DNA of 64,000 nucleotides. Source: Pantoea trifolii (GTDB lineage Bacteria; Pseudomonadota; Gammaproteobacteria; Enterobacterales; Enterobacteriaceae). The translations under genes were made by a program, and so were the position numbers. Below the pieces are notes generated by a model. The model had not been told where the DNA came from. It did not search any database and was given only the letters and a program-made list of their open reading frames with translations. Location of the stretch: positions 2,294,001 to 2,358,000 of the forward strand of contig NZ_JANIET010000001.1 in the NCBI RefSeq assembly GCF_024506435.1, read 5' to 3'. Shown piece by piece: positions 9,579-18,478 of the stretch (position 1 is its first letter; each line of letters opens with the position of its first letter).

Positions 9579-11144
9579 TTACTCGGCGTGTTCTTCGTGA
9601 TCGAATGGCTTATCTTTGGTCACGCGCACCAGGTCGATACGGTAATCGGTCGCCTCAATCACCTGGAAGTGCAGCGGCGGCAAATCAATCACCTCGCCCG
9701 GCAGCGGCAGCTGGCCTTTCTGCGCAATCAACAAACCGGCTAACGAAGCGTGATCTTCATCGGCCTTCACTAACTCGTGATGATCCAGCAGCTGTTGCAG
9801 CGAGTGCAGATCGGTACCGCCCTTCACTAACCAACCGTCGCCATCGGCAATGATATCTGGCGTTTCATCTTCATCCGGGAACTCACCGGCAATCGCTTCC
9901 AGCACGTCCAGCGGCGTGATTAAGCCCTGTACCACACCAAATTCGTTGGTAACAATCACGAAGCTACCTTTGGCACGACGCAACACGCCCAGCAGATTGA
10001 TTGGGTCCAGCGTTTCCGGTACCACAATCGCCGGGGTATTAGCAGCAAAGGTTGCCACATCCATACCGTGTTCCAGCGCCACCAGCAGCTCTTTAGCACG
10101 CACCACGCCAATGATTTCATCCAGCTCACCACGACACACCGGGAACAAACTGTGTGGCGTATCCAGCAGCTGAATACGGATTTCATCCAGCGGGCGCGAA
10201 ACATCCACCCACGAAATGTTACCGCGCGGCGTCATGATGCTGCGGATTGAGCGTTGCGATAACGTCAATACGCCGTTAATCATGTAGCGTTCTTCGTCTT
10301 TAAACGCTTCCTGCGGCATCGCTTCGGTCAACGAGGTTTCTTCCGTGGTCGTCGCTTGCTTACGCTGGCGTCCGCCCATCAAACGCAAGATCGCTTCGGC
10401 GGTGCGTTCACGCATCGGGCGATGTTCCTGATGCTTAATAAAGTTACGGCGCGCAATGTGGTTAAACAGCTCGATAATGATCGAGAAGCCAATCGCCGCG
10501 TACAGGTAACCTTTAGGAATGTGGAAACCAAAGCCCTCGGCCACCAGCGACAGACCAATCATCAGCAGGAAGCTCAGACACAGCACCACCACCGTTGGGT
10601 GTGCGTTAACAAAATTCGTCAGCGGTTTTGAGGCCAGCAGCATCACGCCCATAGCGATTACCACCGCAGTCATCATCACCGGCAGATGGTTCACCATACC
10701 CACCGCAGTAATCACCGCATCCAGTGAGAACACCGCATCCAGCACGACGATCTGAATCACCACCGCCCAGAAACTGGCGTAGCTCTTATTGCCCTGATGT
10801 TCGAGTCCGCGGTTCTCGAGTCGCTCATGCAGTTCCATGGTTCCCTTGAATAACAGGAACAAACCACCGAACAACAAAATTAAATCTCGTCCGGAAAAGC
10901 TGAAATCGCCTACGCTGAATAGGGGTCGCGTCAGCGTCACGATCCAGGAGATGAGTGACAGCAAGCCAAGACGCATAATCAGGGCGAGCGACAAACCAAT
11001 CAGTCGGGCTTTATCGCGCTGCTTTGGAGGCAATTTATCCGCGAGGATGGCGATAAACACCAGGTTATCAATACCGAGAACGATTTCCAGCACGATCAGC
11101 GTGAGCAAACCCGCCCAAATTGAGGGGTCGAAGAGAAATTCCAT
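9579..11144 (-). CDS. yoaE: TerC/CBS/CorC-domain inner membrane protein YoaE
   Basis: About 521 residues: a TerC-type membrane domain (residues ~1-230, with the acidic [13 protein letters not shown] and [15 protein letters not shown] helices), a tandem CBS domain (~290-420, with RSIMTPR and [19 protein letters not shown] stretches) and a C-terminal CorC/HlyC transporter-associated domain. Related TerC proteins Alx and MntP-partner systems act in manganese export, but YoaE's own substrate is not established. ATG 11144 follows AAGGAGTCATTG; a TTG one codon earlier is less likely. The start codon overlaps an upstream open frame. Confidence 0.94.
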   Translation of the reverse strand: MEFLFDPSIWAGLLTLIVLEIVLGIDNLVFIAILADKLPPKQRDKARLIGLSLALIMRLGLLSLISWIVTLTRPLFSVGDFSFSGRDLILLFGGLFLLFKGTMELHERLENRGLEHQGNKSYASFWAVVIQIVVLDAVFSLDAVITAVGMVNHLPVMMTAVVIAMGVMLLASKPLTNFVNAHPTVVVLCLSFLLMIGLSLVAEGFGFHIPKGYLYAAIGFSIIIELFNHIARRNFIKHQEHRPMRERTAEAILRLMGGRQRKQATTTEETSLTEAMPQEAFKDEERYMINGVLTLSQRSIRSIMTPRGNISWVDVSRPLDEIRIQLLDTPHSLFPVCRGELDEIIGVVRAKELLVALEHGMDVATFAANTPAIVVPETLDPINLLGVLRRAKGSFVIVTNEFGVVQGLITPLDVLEAIAGEFPDEDETPDIIADGDGWLVKGGTDLHSLQQLLDHHELVKADEDHASLAGLLIAQKGQLPLPGEVIDLPPLHFQVIEATDYRIDLVRVTKDKPFDHEEHAE

Positions 11145-11299
11145 CAATGACTCCTTACCGAACGTGATGGCGTACGAAATTGCATCTGCACCAGAGGGCG
11201 AGACGAGGGATCGTTACAGTTGGTGATAGCGCTGAAGAGCGTAAAAGCAGGCGCGGAATAGCGCTGAGAACATGTTGAGCGACGTCGGTGACGGTCCAT
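11144..11299 (-). CDS. Possible upstream ORF overlapping the yoaE start
   Basis: A 51-codon open frame from ATG 11299 ends in a TGA whose last base is the A of the yoaE ATG (TGATG). The predicted peptide is rich in Arg, Ser, Thr and Pro (it begins [13 protein letters not shown]) and has no family I recognise. Against it: the nearest AGGAG is 22 bases before its ATG, too far for normal initiation. The stop-start overlap and its placement inside a roughly 195-base leader suggest a possible leader peptide for yoaE. Confidence 0.35.
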   Translation of the reverse strand: MDRHRRRSTCSQRYSAPAFTLFSAITNCNDPSSRPLVQMQFRTPSRSVRSH

Positions 11300-11345
11300 A
11301 AAGGTGAGCTGAAGCCCGGTACTCCTGAATAAAAAACAGAACGCT

Positions 11346-11373
11346 AATGTATCAGTTACATCAACGACGTCAA
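11346..11373 (-). promoter_or_regulatory. Sigma-70-like promoter for yoaE
   Basis: On the minus strand TTGACG (11373-11368) and TACATT (11351-11346) are separated by 16 bases. Transcription would start near 11339, giving a yoaE leader of about 195 bases. Confidence 0.5.
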
Positions 11374-11457
11374 AAAAATTTATTACATTTACAAATATCT
11401 ACGTGAACGCATGAATAACGAACAAAAGTGCACATTAGCGCCGTTACGCTCGAAATA

Positions 11458-11473
11458 GCTGACAAACATCACA
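11458..11473. promoter_or_regulatory. CRP-binding site candidate upstream of manX
   Basis: On the minus strand TGTGATGTTTGTCAGC fits TGTGA-N6-TCACA with a perfect first half and three of five in the second. Cyclic AMP-CRP activates manXYZ in E. coli, so the position makes sense. Confidence 0.5.
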
Positions 11474-11476
11474 TAA

Positions 11477-11502
11477 TTTATTTTTTCGATCACTAAAATA
11501 AA
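11477..11502. promoter_or_regulatory. Mlc/NagC-type operator candidate upstream of manX
   Basis: Arms TTTATTTT (11477-11484) and AAAATAAA (11495-11502) form a perfect 8-base inverted repeat with a CG in the spacer, matching the TTATTT...AAATAA shape bound by the ROK repressors Mlc and NagC. E. coli manX is repressed by Mlc. Confidence 0.6.
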
Positions 11503-11655
11503 TCGCGACCTTATCGCTGTGCAGCGGATTGTTTCGTTTTATTTATTGATGCTCTTTCTCAATCACATCACTAACGATCCACCTGAAACACTAACGGTAA
11601 TTTTCAATGATTCCCGGCAATGCCAGAGAATCTCTCACGCGAACGGAGGTAGCAA

Positions 11656-12627
11656 GTGACCATTGCTATTGTAATTGGTACACATGGCTGGGCGGCAGAA
11701 CAGTTGCTTAAAACAGCAGAGATGCTGTTGGGTGAGCAGGAAAATGTCGGATGGATTGATTTCGTTCCCGGCGAAAATGCAGAAACGCTAATCGAAAAGT
11801 ATCAGGCACGGCTGGCAGATCTCGACACGTCAAAGGGCGTGTTGTTCCTGGTCGATACCTGGGGTGGCAGTCCATTTAATGCGGCCAGCCGCATTGTGGT
11901 GGACAAGGATGGCTATGATGTCATCGCCGGCGTCAACATTCCGATGCTGGTGGAAACCCTGATGGGACGCGATGACAATCCATCGCTGGAAGAACTGATT
12001 CACATCGCGGTAGAAGCCGGTCGTGAAGGTGTTAAAGCCCTCAAGACTGAAACGCCTGCGCAAGCCGCAGCGGCACCGGCTCCGGTTGCAGCGAAAGCGC
12101 CCGCTCAGCCGCAAAAACCGATGGCACCTGGCGATCACATGAAAATCGGCCTGGCGCGTATTGATGACCGCTTGATTCACGGGCAAGTGGCCACGCGCTG
12201 GACCAAAGAGACCAACGTTAGTCGCATTATCGTAGTGTCTGATGAAGTGGCCAACGATCATGTGCGCAAAACCCTGCTGACGCAGGTGGCCCCGCCGGGC
12301 GTCACCGCGCATGTGGTGGATGTCGACAAGATGGTTCGCGTGTGGAACAACCCGAAATATGGCCAGGATAAAGTGATGCTGCTGTTCACCAATCCCACGG
12401 ATGTAGTGAGGATTGTTGAGCAAGGCGTGGACATTAAGTCGGTCAATATTGGTGGCATGGCGTTCCGTCAGGGCAAAACGCAGGTGAACAACGCGGTATC
12501 GGTGGATGAAAAAGATATCACGGCATTCCGCAAACTTAATGAGCGCGGTATCGAACTGGAAGTACGTAAAGTGTCCAGCGATCAGCGACTGAAAATGATG
12601 GACCTGATCGCCAAGGTCAATCCGTAG
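11656..12627 (+). CDS. manX: Mannose PTS EIIAB component ManX
   Basis: 323 residues. The EIIA domain (1-~135) carries the phosphorylated His10 in IGTHG; an Ala/Pro/Gln-rich linker follows (~140-160); the EIIB domain has DDRLIHGQVATRW with His175, the same number as in E. coli. Passes phosphate from HPr to mannose, glucose, glucosamine and related hexoses carried by ManYZ. Starts at a GTG after CGGAGGTAGCAA. First gene of manXYZ. Confidence 0.97.
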   Translation: MTIAIVIGTHGWAAEQLLKTAEMLLGEQENVGWIDFVPGENAETLIEKYQARLADLDTSKGVLFLVDTWGGSPFNAASRIVVDKDGYDVIAGVNIPMLVETLMGRDDNPSLEELIHIAVEAGREGVKALKTETPAQAAAAPAPVAAKAPAQPQKPMAPGDHMKIGLARIDDRLIHGQVATRWTKETNVSRIIVVSDEVANDHVRKTLLTQVAPPGVTAHVVDVDKMVRVWNNPKYGQDKVMLLFTNPTDVVRIVEQGVDIKSVNIGGMAFRQGKTQVNNAVSVDEKDITAFRKLNERGIELEVRKVSSDQRLKMMDLIAKVNP

Positions 12628-12685
12628 TTCGCCCTTTGCCTGCATATGTGGGCGAATTTTAGAGACCTTGCAGAGGAGAAATGCA

Positions 12686-13486
12686 ATGGAGATAACCACG
12701 CTACAAATCATTTTGATATTTATTGTGGCCTGTATCGCCGGAATGGGATCGATTCTTGATGAGTTCCAGTTCCACCGTCCGCTGGTGGCTTGTACCTTAA
12801 TTGGTGCAGTCCTCGGTGATATGAAAACCGGTATCATCATCGGCGGTACGCTGGAGATGATTGCACTGGGCTGGATGAACATTGGTGCGGCTGTTGCACC
12901 AGATGCGGCGCTGGCTTCGATTATCTCAACCATTTTGGTTATCGCTGGTGGTCAAAGCGTCGGTGCTGGTATCGCGCTGGCGATTCCACTGGCCGCAGCC
13001 GGTCAGGTTCTGACCATCATCGTGCGTACCATCACTGTCGCCTTCCAGCACGCCGCCGATAAGGCAGCCGAGAAAGGTAACCTTAATGCGATTAGCTGGA
13101 TCCACGTTTCTGCGCTGGTATTGCAGGCGATGCGTATTGCCATCCCAGCTTTGATCGTGGCGATTTCTGTTGGTACGCACGTGGTTCAGGAACTGCTGAA
13201 CTCGATTCCTGAAGTGGTCACCAACGGCCTGAACATCGCCGGCGGCATGATCGTGGTAGTCGGTTACGCGATGGTCATCAATATGATGCGCGCGGGCTAC
13301 CTGATGCCGTTCTTCTACCTTGGCTTCGTTACTGCAGCCTTCACCAACTTCAATCTGGTTGCGCTCGGCGTGATTGGCGTGGTGATGGCGGTGCTGTATA
13401 TCCAGCTGGCACCGAAATATAACCGCGTTGCAGGTGCTGCAAATGCCGGTCCTGCAAACAATGACCTCGATAACGAACTCGACTAG
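12686..13486 (+). CDS. manY: Mannose PTS EIIC component ManY
   Basis: Membrane permease subunit, 266 residues as in E. coli, near-identical in the stretch GDMKTGIIIGGTLEMIALGW. Start taken at ATG 12686 (MEITTLQ) after AGAGGAGAAATGCA; an upstream in-frame TTG precedes the ribosome site. Forms the sugar channel with ManZ and is the known receptor part for lambda DNA entry and some class II bacteriocins in related systems. Confidence 0.97.
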   Translation: MEITTLQIILIFIVACIAGMGSILDEFQFHRPLVACTLIGAVLGDMKTGIIIGGTLEMIALGWMNIGAAVAPDAALASIISTILVIAGGQSVGAGIALAIPLAAAGQVLTIIVRTITVAFQHAADKAAEKGNLNAISWIHVSALVLQAMRIAIPALIVAISVGTHVVQELLNSIPEVVTNGLNIAGGMIVVVGYAMVINMMRAGYLMPFFYLGFVTAAFTNFNLVALGVIGVVMAVLYIQLAPKYNRVAGAANAGPANNDLDNELD

Positions 13487-13500
13487 GAACAGGTGAAATC

Positions 13501-14346
13501 ATGGTTGATACAACTAACACTCCAAAGAAACTCACCCCCGGCGATGTCCGTGGTGTGTTCCTGCGCTCTAACCTGTTTCAGGGTTCGTGGAACTTTGAAC
13601 GTATGCAGGCGCTGGGTTTTTGCTACTCAATGGTGCCGGTGATTCGTCGCCTCTATCCAGAAAACAACGACGAACGTAAACAGGCGATTAAACGTCACCT
13701 GGAGTTCTTCAACACCCACCCTTACGTGGCAGCGCCGGTATTGGGCGTTACCATGGCGATGGAAGAGCAGCGTGCCAACGGTGCGCCGATTGATGATGCG
13801 GCGATTAACGGCATCAAAGTGGGTCTGATGGGGCCGCTGGCAGGCGTAGGTGACCCGATCTTCTGGGGTACCGTGCGTCCGGTGTTTGCTGCACTCGGTG
13901 CTGGTATCGCCATGAGCGGCAGCTTGCTAGGTCCGTTACTGTTCTTCATCCTGTTTAACGCGGTTCGTCTGTTAACGCGTTATTACGGCGTGGCGTACGG
14001 CTACCGTAAAGGTGTGGATATCGTCAGTGATATGGGCGGCGGTTTCCTGCAGAAACTGACGGAGGGCGCGTCGATTCTCGGCCTCTTTGTCATGGGGGCC
14101 TTGGTTAACAAGTGGACGCATGTGAATGTACCGCTGGTGGTGTCGCGCATCACGGACCAGACCGGTAAAACCACGGTTACCACGGTGCAATCGATTCTCG
14201 ATCAGCTGATGCCTGGCCTGATTCCACTGCTGCTAACCTTTGGCTGTATGTGGCTGCTGCGTCGTAAAGTGAATGCGTTGTGGATTATCGTCGGCTTCTT
14301 CGCCCTCGGTATCTTCGGTTACTGGATCGGCCTGCTCGGTCTGTAA
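13501..14346 (+). CDS. manZ: Mannose PTS EIID component ManZ
   Basis: 281 residues with the EIID signature (FLRSNLFQGSWNFERMQALGF, GPLAGVGDPIFWGT). Partner of ManY in the membrane. Starts 14 bases after manY behind AGGAACAGGTGAAATC, and ends at a strong terminator, closing the operon before yobD. Confidence 0.97.
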   Translation: MVDTTNTPKKLTPGDVRGVFLRSNLFQGSWNFERMQALGFCYSMVPVIRRLYPENNDERKQAIKRHLEFFNTHPYVAAPVLGVTMAMEEQRANGAPIDDAAINGIKVGLMGPLAGVGDPIFWGTVRPVFAALGAGIAMSGSLLGPLLFFILFNAVRLLTRYYGVAYGYRKGVDIVSDMGGGFLQKLTEGASILGLFVMGALVNKWTHVNVPLVVSRITDQTGKTTVTTVQSILDQLMPGLIPLLLTFGCMWLLRRKVNALWIIVGFFALGIFGYWIGLLGL

Positions 14347-14352
14347 TCAGCC

Positions 14353-14381
14353 AGCCGGGAGCCACGCTCCCGGCTATTTTT
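14353..14381 (+). terminator. Terminator after manZ
   Basis: Stem AGCCGGGAG / CTCCCGGCT with loop CCACG, followed by ATTTTT. Confidence 0.9.
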
Positions 14382-14438
14382 GAGCGGCATTACCTGAGCG
14401 CCCACGTTGAGGTAATTTCGATTGAGGAAGAGTATTTT

Positions 14439-14897
14439 ATGTCACTGACTGACGCGCTGATCGCCCTGCTGATTGCAGGCTTCATTCTTTTCGCTATCTA
14501 TGATGAAGCGATCCTGCCGCGCCGCAACGGCCCGACCAAACTGCGCGTCGCGCTGCGCCGTCGCCATAAGATCGATAGCGCCATTTTCGTGGTGCTGCTG
14601 CTCATTCTTCTGTGGAACAACATTGATAAACATGGCACGCAACTCACCACCAATTTGCTGATGGTGCTGTGCTTTATGGCGATTTGGCTATTCTGGGTGC
14701 GTAGCCCGAAGCTGCTGATGAAGGAAAATGGACTGTTTTTTGGCAGCGTGTGGATCGATTACGCTCGCATTCAGAGTATGAACCTGTCGGAAGACGGCAT
14801 TCTGGTGATGCAACTGGAGCAGCGTCGCCTGCTGATTGCCGTCAAACAGCTTGATGATCTGGAACGTATCTACAATACGCTGGTGGAAGCGCGTTAA
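14439..14897 (+). CDS. yobD: YobD, DUF986 inner membrane protein
   Basis: 152 residues, the E. coli length, with three likely membrane segments (about 5-24, 45-62, 70-88) and a soluble C-terminal part. Function is unknown. Start at ATG 14439 after GAGGAAGAGTATTTT; the longer open frame runs back into manZ. Its stop overlaps the stop of the convergent rlmA by three bases. In E. coli the manganese exporter gene mntP follows here; it is absent. Confidence 0.94.
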   Translation: MSLTDALIALLIAGFILFAIYDEAILPRRNGPTKLRVALRRRHKIDSAIFVVLLLILLWNNIDKHGTQLTTNLLMVLCFMAIWLFWVRSPKLLMKENGLFFGSVWIDYARIQSMNLSEDGILVMQLEQRRLLIAVKQLDDLERIYNTLVEAR

Positions 14898-15700
14898 TCG
14901 CGCTGCCACAACGTTAGCATGAAGTCGGCATCACAGGTAAACTCGCTGGATGCCGCAAGGTCCTGCCACACCTCTTCGCGCGCACGCCAGGCAAATGGCG
15001 TCATCTGCAATAAGCTCACCGCCTCACTTCCGCTCAACGTCATGCTGTAATTCTGGTTTTGCTGACTGATCTGCTTAAAACCGGCATACATCTTCTCTTC
15101 TGCCGCATGCAGCTGCACTTCGCAATAAATCAGCGCCTTGAATTGCTGCAAGTGATGCGGACCCGGCGTCACCGTTAGCAGGTAGCCACCCGCTTTAATC
15201 ACACGGCTCAGCTCCTCTTCATTACAGGGCGCATAAATGCGCACTACGCCATCCAGAGAAGCATCGGCAAAAGGCAAACGCTGGCTGGAGGCCACGCAGA
15301 ATTTCACCGTGCGATAGCGTTTAGCGGCCATGCGAATCGCTGCTTTTGCGACATCCAGACCAAAGAGTTGTGCCTGCGGCAACGCATCGGCCAATGCTGC
15401 GGTGTAATAGCCTTCTCCGCAGCCGATATCTAATAGCTGCGAATTTTGATTACTCAGGTGCTGCGCAAGGATTTCGGCAACACCCGCGCGCAACGGCTGA
15501 TAATGTCCAGCATCGAGGAAGGCACGCCGTGCCTGCAGCATCTCAGCGCTATCGCCCGGTTCGCGCGAACCTTTGTGCTGCACCGGCAGCAAATTGACGT
15601 ACCCTTCTTTGGCCTGATCAAATTGATGCCCAGCATCACAGCGGAAGCTATTCGCCTGCTGCAATAAAGGCTGATGACAAAGTGGGCAAATCAAAGACAT
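14894..15700 (-). CDS. rlmA: 23S rRNA (guanine-745-N1)-methyltransferase RlmA
   Basis: 268 residues. An N-terminal zinc ribbon (CPLC near residue 5, then CDAGH near 21-25), then a class I SAM methyltransferase fold with [12 protein letters not shown] as motif I and [15 protein letters not shown]. Methylates G745 in 23S rRNA helix 35. Placed between yobD and cspC as in E. coli. Confidence 0.96.
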   Translation of the reverse strand: MSLICPLCHQPLLQQANSFRCDAGHQFDQAKEGYVNLLPVQHKGSREPGDSAEMLQARRAFLDAGHYQPLRAGVAEILAQHLSNQNSQLLDIGCGEGYYTAALADALPQAQLFGLDVAKAAIRMAAKRYRTVKFCVASSQRLPFADASLDGVVRIYAPCNEEELSRVIKAGGYLLTVTPGPHHLQQFKALIYCEVQLHAAEEKMYAGFKQISQQNQNYSMTLSGSEAVSLLQMTPFAWRAREEVWQDLAASSEFTCDADFMLTLWQRD

Positions 15701-15765
15701 AGATAACTCCGGGTTAGCAATTCGCGGCGCAGTTTACCCTGATCATCTGGCTACAGAAAGGATAA

Positions 15766-15797
15766 AAGAAAAAGCCCCGTTCAGTGAACGGGGCTTT
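15766..15797 (-). terminator. Terminator of cspC
   Basis: Minus-strand stem AAAGCCCCGTTCA / TGAACGGGGCTTT with a one-base centre, then TTCTTTT. Confidence 0.88.
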
Positions 15798-15841
15798 AGG
15801 ATTCGTTTCAGTGGTGCATGGCACCGAGCCTGAGGGCGAAA

Positions 15842-16051
15842 TCAGATTGGGGTAACGTTGACCGCAGCAGGACCTTTCTGGCCGTCCTGGATTTCGAACT
15901 CAACGCTTTGGCCTTCGGCCAGAGTTTTAAAACCATTGCCCTGGATTGCAGAGAAGTGTACGAACACATCTTTGCTACCATCAGCAGGAGTAATAAAACC
16001 AAAACCTTTAGACTCGTTGAACCACTTAACCTGACCTTTAATCTTTGCCAT
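15842..16051 (-). CDS. cspC: Cold-shock-family RNA chaperone CspC
   Basis: 69 residues, a single cold-shock domain with RNP1 KGFGFI and RNP2 VFVHFSAI, nearly identical to E. coli CspC. CspC is made at 37 degrees, binds RNA and stabilises stress mRNAs. Start ATG behind AGGAAATTTGCGAA. It lies 83 bases after the shortened yobF frame and shares its transcript in E. coli. Confidence 0.97.
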   Translation of the reverse strand: MAKIKGQVKWFNESKGFGFITPADGSKDVFVHFSAIQGNGFKTLAEGQSVEFEIQDGQKGPAAVNVTPI

Positions 16052-16134
16052 TTCGCAAATTTCCTTTCAATGATTATATTGCCCGCAGGCAGACTTACAG
16101 ATAAACCAGAGACATTACTGAATGAGGCACTAAT

Positions 16135-16209
16135 TTAAGGTTCGGCAAGGAAGCGGTATTCAACGTCAACGTCTTTACTCGTAACTTCTTTACTGAAGAT
16201 GCCATACAT
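16135..16209 (-). CDS. yobF: YobF homologue, shortened to 24 codons
   Basis: ATG 16209 opens MYGIFSKEVTSKDVDVEYRF-LAEP and then a TAA at 16137-16135. The first 24 residues match the 47-residue E. coli YobF closely. The frame after the stop still encodes recognisable YobF residues (I-x-A-S-x-S-N-V-S-x-L-S), so the stop falls where E. coli has tyrosine 25. Either the short peptide is enough in this lineage, or the gene is decaying. The best ribosome site, GAGG, is 13 bases from the ATG. Upstream of cspC in the same orientation, as in E. coli. Confidence 0.75.
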   Translation of the reverse strand: MYGIFSKEVTSKDVDVEYRFLAEP

Positions 16210-16895
16210 AAACAGAACTGTACCTCGTTTGACCCACGATTTGTTATCACATATCCGTAAATTAATGGCAAGCCATTTTTAAACGGTGATCGACGTGACG
16301 CACATAATTAGTTAATTGCCGCTGCACTTCATCAATCAACATATTGACACCCAACTCGTTAGGTGCGCAAAAAAGGGTTATCAGTCAGTATAGTTAGCGC
16401 CTAATCCTCACTTAGTCAAGCGCAGCGGTAATGTCTAAACAGGTACATTTTAAAGGGGTAAAAAGTACGACAAAAATATTGCACTAATATGGCATCAATA
16501 AAATATTCCACTAAAAAGTTCGCCAGCCACACAACAACTGCGCGCCGTTCAAATCTTGTACAAATAGTTTTCTCAGGTATAAGTTATTAATTGCTTTGCA
16601 CCAAAATCAGGAGAAACCAATAATATGCGCCCCATATAAACGCATTAACATTGGGTGGCATTTATCTCAATTTTAACTATCAACCCAACAATTAAATGTT
16701 AAAAAAAACATTGATGAGCTTGATTTAACAAAAACTCCTTAGGATTAATCTTAGTTGAAATTCTTTCTGGCAGAGATCATCGCTATTCATACTTGATTCA
16801 GGAAGCGAATTCACTAAATGGCATTATCCCGCCACGCACCATTTCAGTGCGCAGCCGGTTGCCCTGTCGGCGATTAATTCACCCCTTCCAACGCC
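16210..16895. other. Long AT-rich intergenic region upstream of yobF-cspC
   Basis: About 690 bases without a gene, much richer in A and T than the flanks. It should hold the yobF-cspC promoter and leader and the 3' end of the yebO transcript. No clear terminator, PhoP box or ORF was seen. Loose inverted arms TTAACATT (about 16648) and AATGTTAA (about 16694) enclose GGGT/ACCC arms; significance unknown. Confidence 0.5.
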
Positions 16896-17171
16896 TTAAC
16901 GTTCCGGGATCATCCGAATAAAATCGCGTTTTTCATCCGCGTCTTCATCCGCTAGTGGTTTTGCTGTGGATGGCTGTGCGTCAACCAGACGACGCAGCAG
17001 CACATTCTGTTTCTTTTGCTCTTCGATAACGGCTTCCAGCAAACGGATCTGCTCACTGGCACGCACGCTAGCCCGGTTAACAAAGAACCAGACAATAAAG
17101 GCCACAAGAATGATGATGGCCAGAACGCCATAGTTGAACAGCGGGCTGGTGTTTGCGGCTAATTCGTTCAT
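16896..17171 (-). CDS. yebO: YebO, DUF2511-neighbour small membrane protein
   Basis: 91 residues: one transmembrane helix (about 15-33, YGVLAIIILVAFIVWFFVNR), then a helix with coiled-coil character (RASEQIRLLEAVIEEQKKQN) and a charged tail ending RDFIRMIPER, closely like E. coli YebO. Function unknown. ATG 17171 follows AGAGGCAGTT; the TTG 18 bases upstream has no ribosome site. Confidence 0.92.
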   Translation of the reverse strand: MNELAANTSPLFNYGVLAIIILVAFIVWFFVNRASVRASEQIRLLEAVIEEQKKQNVLLRRLVDAQPSTAKPLADEDADEKRDFIRMIPER

Positions 17172-17385
17172 AACTGCCTCTGTAGTCAAAAATCAAACCT
17201 CTACTCCGCCGCTGATTCTACTCGTTGCCGGGGCAAAAGATAATGGGTAGCGACGGAAAGCAGATTATCCCGCAAGACCTCTTTCAGTTATCTCTGATCG
17301 ATTCGATAGCGAAAGCGAGGCATGCTGCTACAGTAGATTCGCAGCCATGTTGGACGCGCTGCGTTGTGTATCACAAGGAGAAAAG

Positions 17386-17622
17386 ATGAAACTACTTATT
17401 CGGACGATTATGCTGGTGGCACTAATTTGGTTGGCGATGCTGCTAACCGGCTATGGCGTACTCACCGGCAGCAATAAGAATGCGGCGGGATTGGGACTGC
17501 AATGCAGTTATCTGACCGCACGCGGCATGATTACAGCACAGTATCTGCACACAGACAGCGGTATCGTCGGCGTAACGGATTGCCCACTGCTGAAGAAAAG
17601 TGGCGAAGTGGTCGACAATTAA
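17386..17622 (+). CDS. yobH: YobH small secreted or membrane protein
   Basis: 78 residues with an N-terminal hydrophobic segment (LIRTIMLVALIWLAMLLTGYG) and two cysteines (GLQCSYL and TDCPLL) that could pair outside the cytoplasm. Matches E. coli YobH (79 residues). Function unknown. ATG 17386 follows AAGGAGAAAAG; the ORF can be read 13 codons further up without a ribosome site. Convergent with kdgR. Confidence 0.92.
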   Translation: MKLLIRTIMLVALIWLAMLLTGYGVLTGSNKNAAGLGLQCSYLTARGMITAQYLHTDSGIVGVTDCPLLKKSGEVVDN

Positions 17623-17626
17623 ACGT

Positions 17627-17657
17627 TGAAACGGGCTGGAAACAGCCCGTTTTCATT
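17627..17657. terminator. Bidirectional terminator between yobH and kdgR
   Basis: Stem AAACGGGCTG / CAGCCCGTTT with GAAA loop; T-rich on the plus side and A-rich before it. Confidence 0.85.
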
Positions 17658-18449
17658 TCAGAACGGATAGTCGTGATAGCCCATTTGTTCAGACAGATTG
17701 CGCGCCGCACGGTGCAGCATCGCCACATACTCATTTTTGGCTTCTTCTGAAAAACGAATGGTGGGGAAAGAGATGCTCAATCCCGCAATCACCACACCAA
17801 AGCGGTCAAACACCGGCACCGCGATACAGCGTAAGCCCTCTTCCTGCTCTTCATTATCTTCGCCAAAACCCTGCTCTTTCACCTGATCCAGCACCGCCAG
17901 CAGCGCTTCTGCAGTGACAATGGTTTTGGCAGTGCTGCGGCGGAACTCCACTTCGCTGAGGATCTCCTGTACTTCAGCGCGATCGCGCCATGCCAGTAAC
18001 ACTTTACCAATTGCGGTGGTGTGCAATGGATTGCGGCGGCCGATGCGCGAATACATGCGCAGGTTATACAATGAATCGATTTTATGGATATAGACGATGC
18101 TGTCTTCTTCCAGCGCACCGAGGTGAATGGTTTCTTTGGTCAGACGTGACAGCTCACGCATCTCAATATCGGCGCTACGAATCAGATCGACGTTCTGTAA
18201 CGCTTTGGCCCCGAGCTCAAACAGCTTAAGCGTCAGCGAGTATTTCTCACTTTCCCCTTCCTGCGCCACATAACCAAGCGATTTCATGGTCTGTAAAAAG
18301 CGATAGACGGTGCTTTTCGACATCATCACGCGTTGGGACAATTCGGTGATTCCGTGATCGCGCTCTTCGCCCAGCGCCTGCAGAATGCCAAACACTTTCA
18401 TCACCGATGAAACCGAGTCCGGCTGTTTATCGTTATCGCTGCTCGCCAT
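17658..18449 (-). CDS. kdgR: IclR-family repressor KdgR
   Basis: 263 residues, the E. coli length. N-terminal winged helix (VFGILQALGEERDHGITELSQRV...STVYRFLQTMKSLGYV) and the IclR effector domain (HLGALEEDSIVYIHK, NPLHTTAIGKVLLAW, EEGLRCIAVPVFDR). Represses pectin/2-keto-3-deoxygluconate genes and responds to KDG; in Erwinia-type bacteria it controls pectinolysis. ATG 18449 follows AAGGATACGCGC. The window also has eda, which consumes KDPG made from KDG. Confidence 0.96.
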   Translation of the reverse strand: MASSDNDKQPDSVSSVMKVFGILQALGEERDHGITELSQRVMMSKSTVYRFLQTMKSLGYVAQEGESEKYSLTLKLFELGAKALQNVDLIRSADIEMRELSRLTKETIHLGALEEDSIVYIHKIDSLYNLRMYSRIGRRNPLHTTAIGKVLLAWRDRAEVQEILSEVEFRRSTAKTIVTAEALLAVLDQVKEQGFGEDNEEQEEGLRCIAVPVFDRFGVVIAGLSISFPTIRFSEEAKNEYVAMLHRAARNLSEQMGYHDYPF

Positions 18450-18465
18450 GGCGCGTATCCTTTTT

Positions 18466-18478
18466 TGACAGTGTTTCA
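18466..18478 (-). promoter_or_regulatory. Partial KdgR-box-like site before kdgR
   Basis: Minus strand TGAAACACTGTCA matches the first 11 bases of the KdgR box core TGAAACANTGTTTCA and then departs. It lies 17-29 bases before the kdgR start codon, where it could allow autoregulation. Confidence 0.35.

Noticed and set aside
11145..11460. yybP-ykoY manganese riboswitch in the yoaE leader
   Set aside because: Looked for because related TerC genes have it. The conserved core bases were not found.
11830..12933. 367-codon open frame antisense to manX and manY
   Set aside because: Shadow of two well-conserved PTS genes, with no protein-like features.
16210..16895. PhoP boxes or an sRNA gene in the yobF upstream region
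   Set aside because: Single TGTTTA-like words occur, but no pair at the required spacing, and no hairpin plus T-run that would mark an sRNA.
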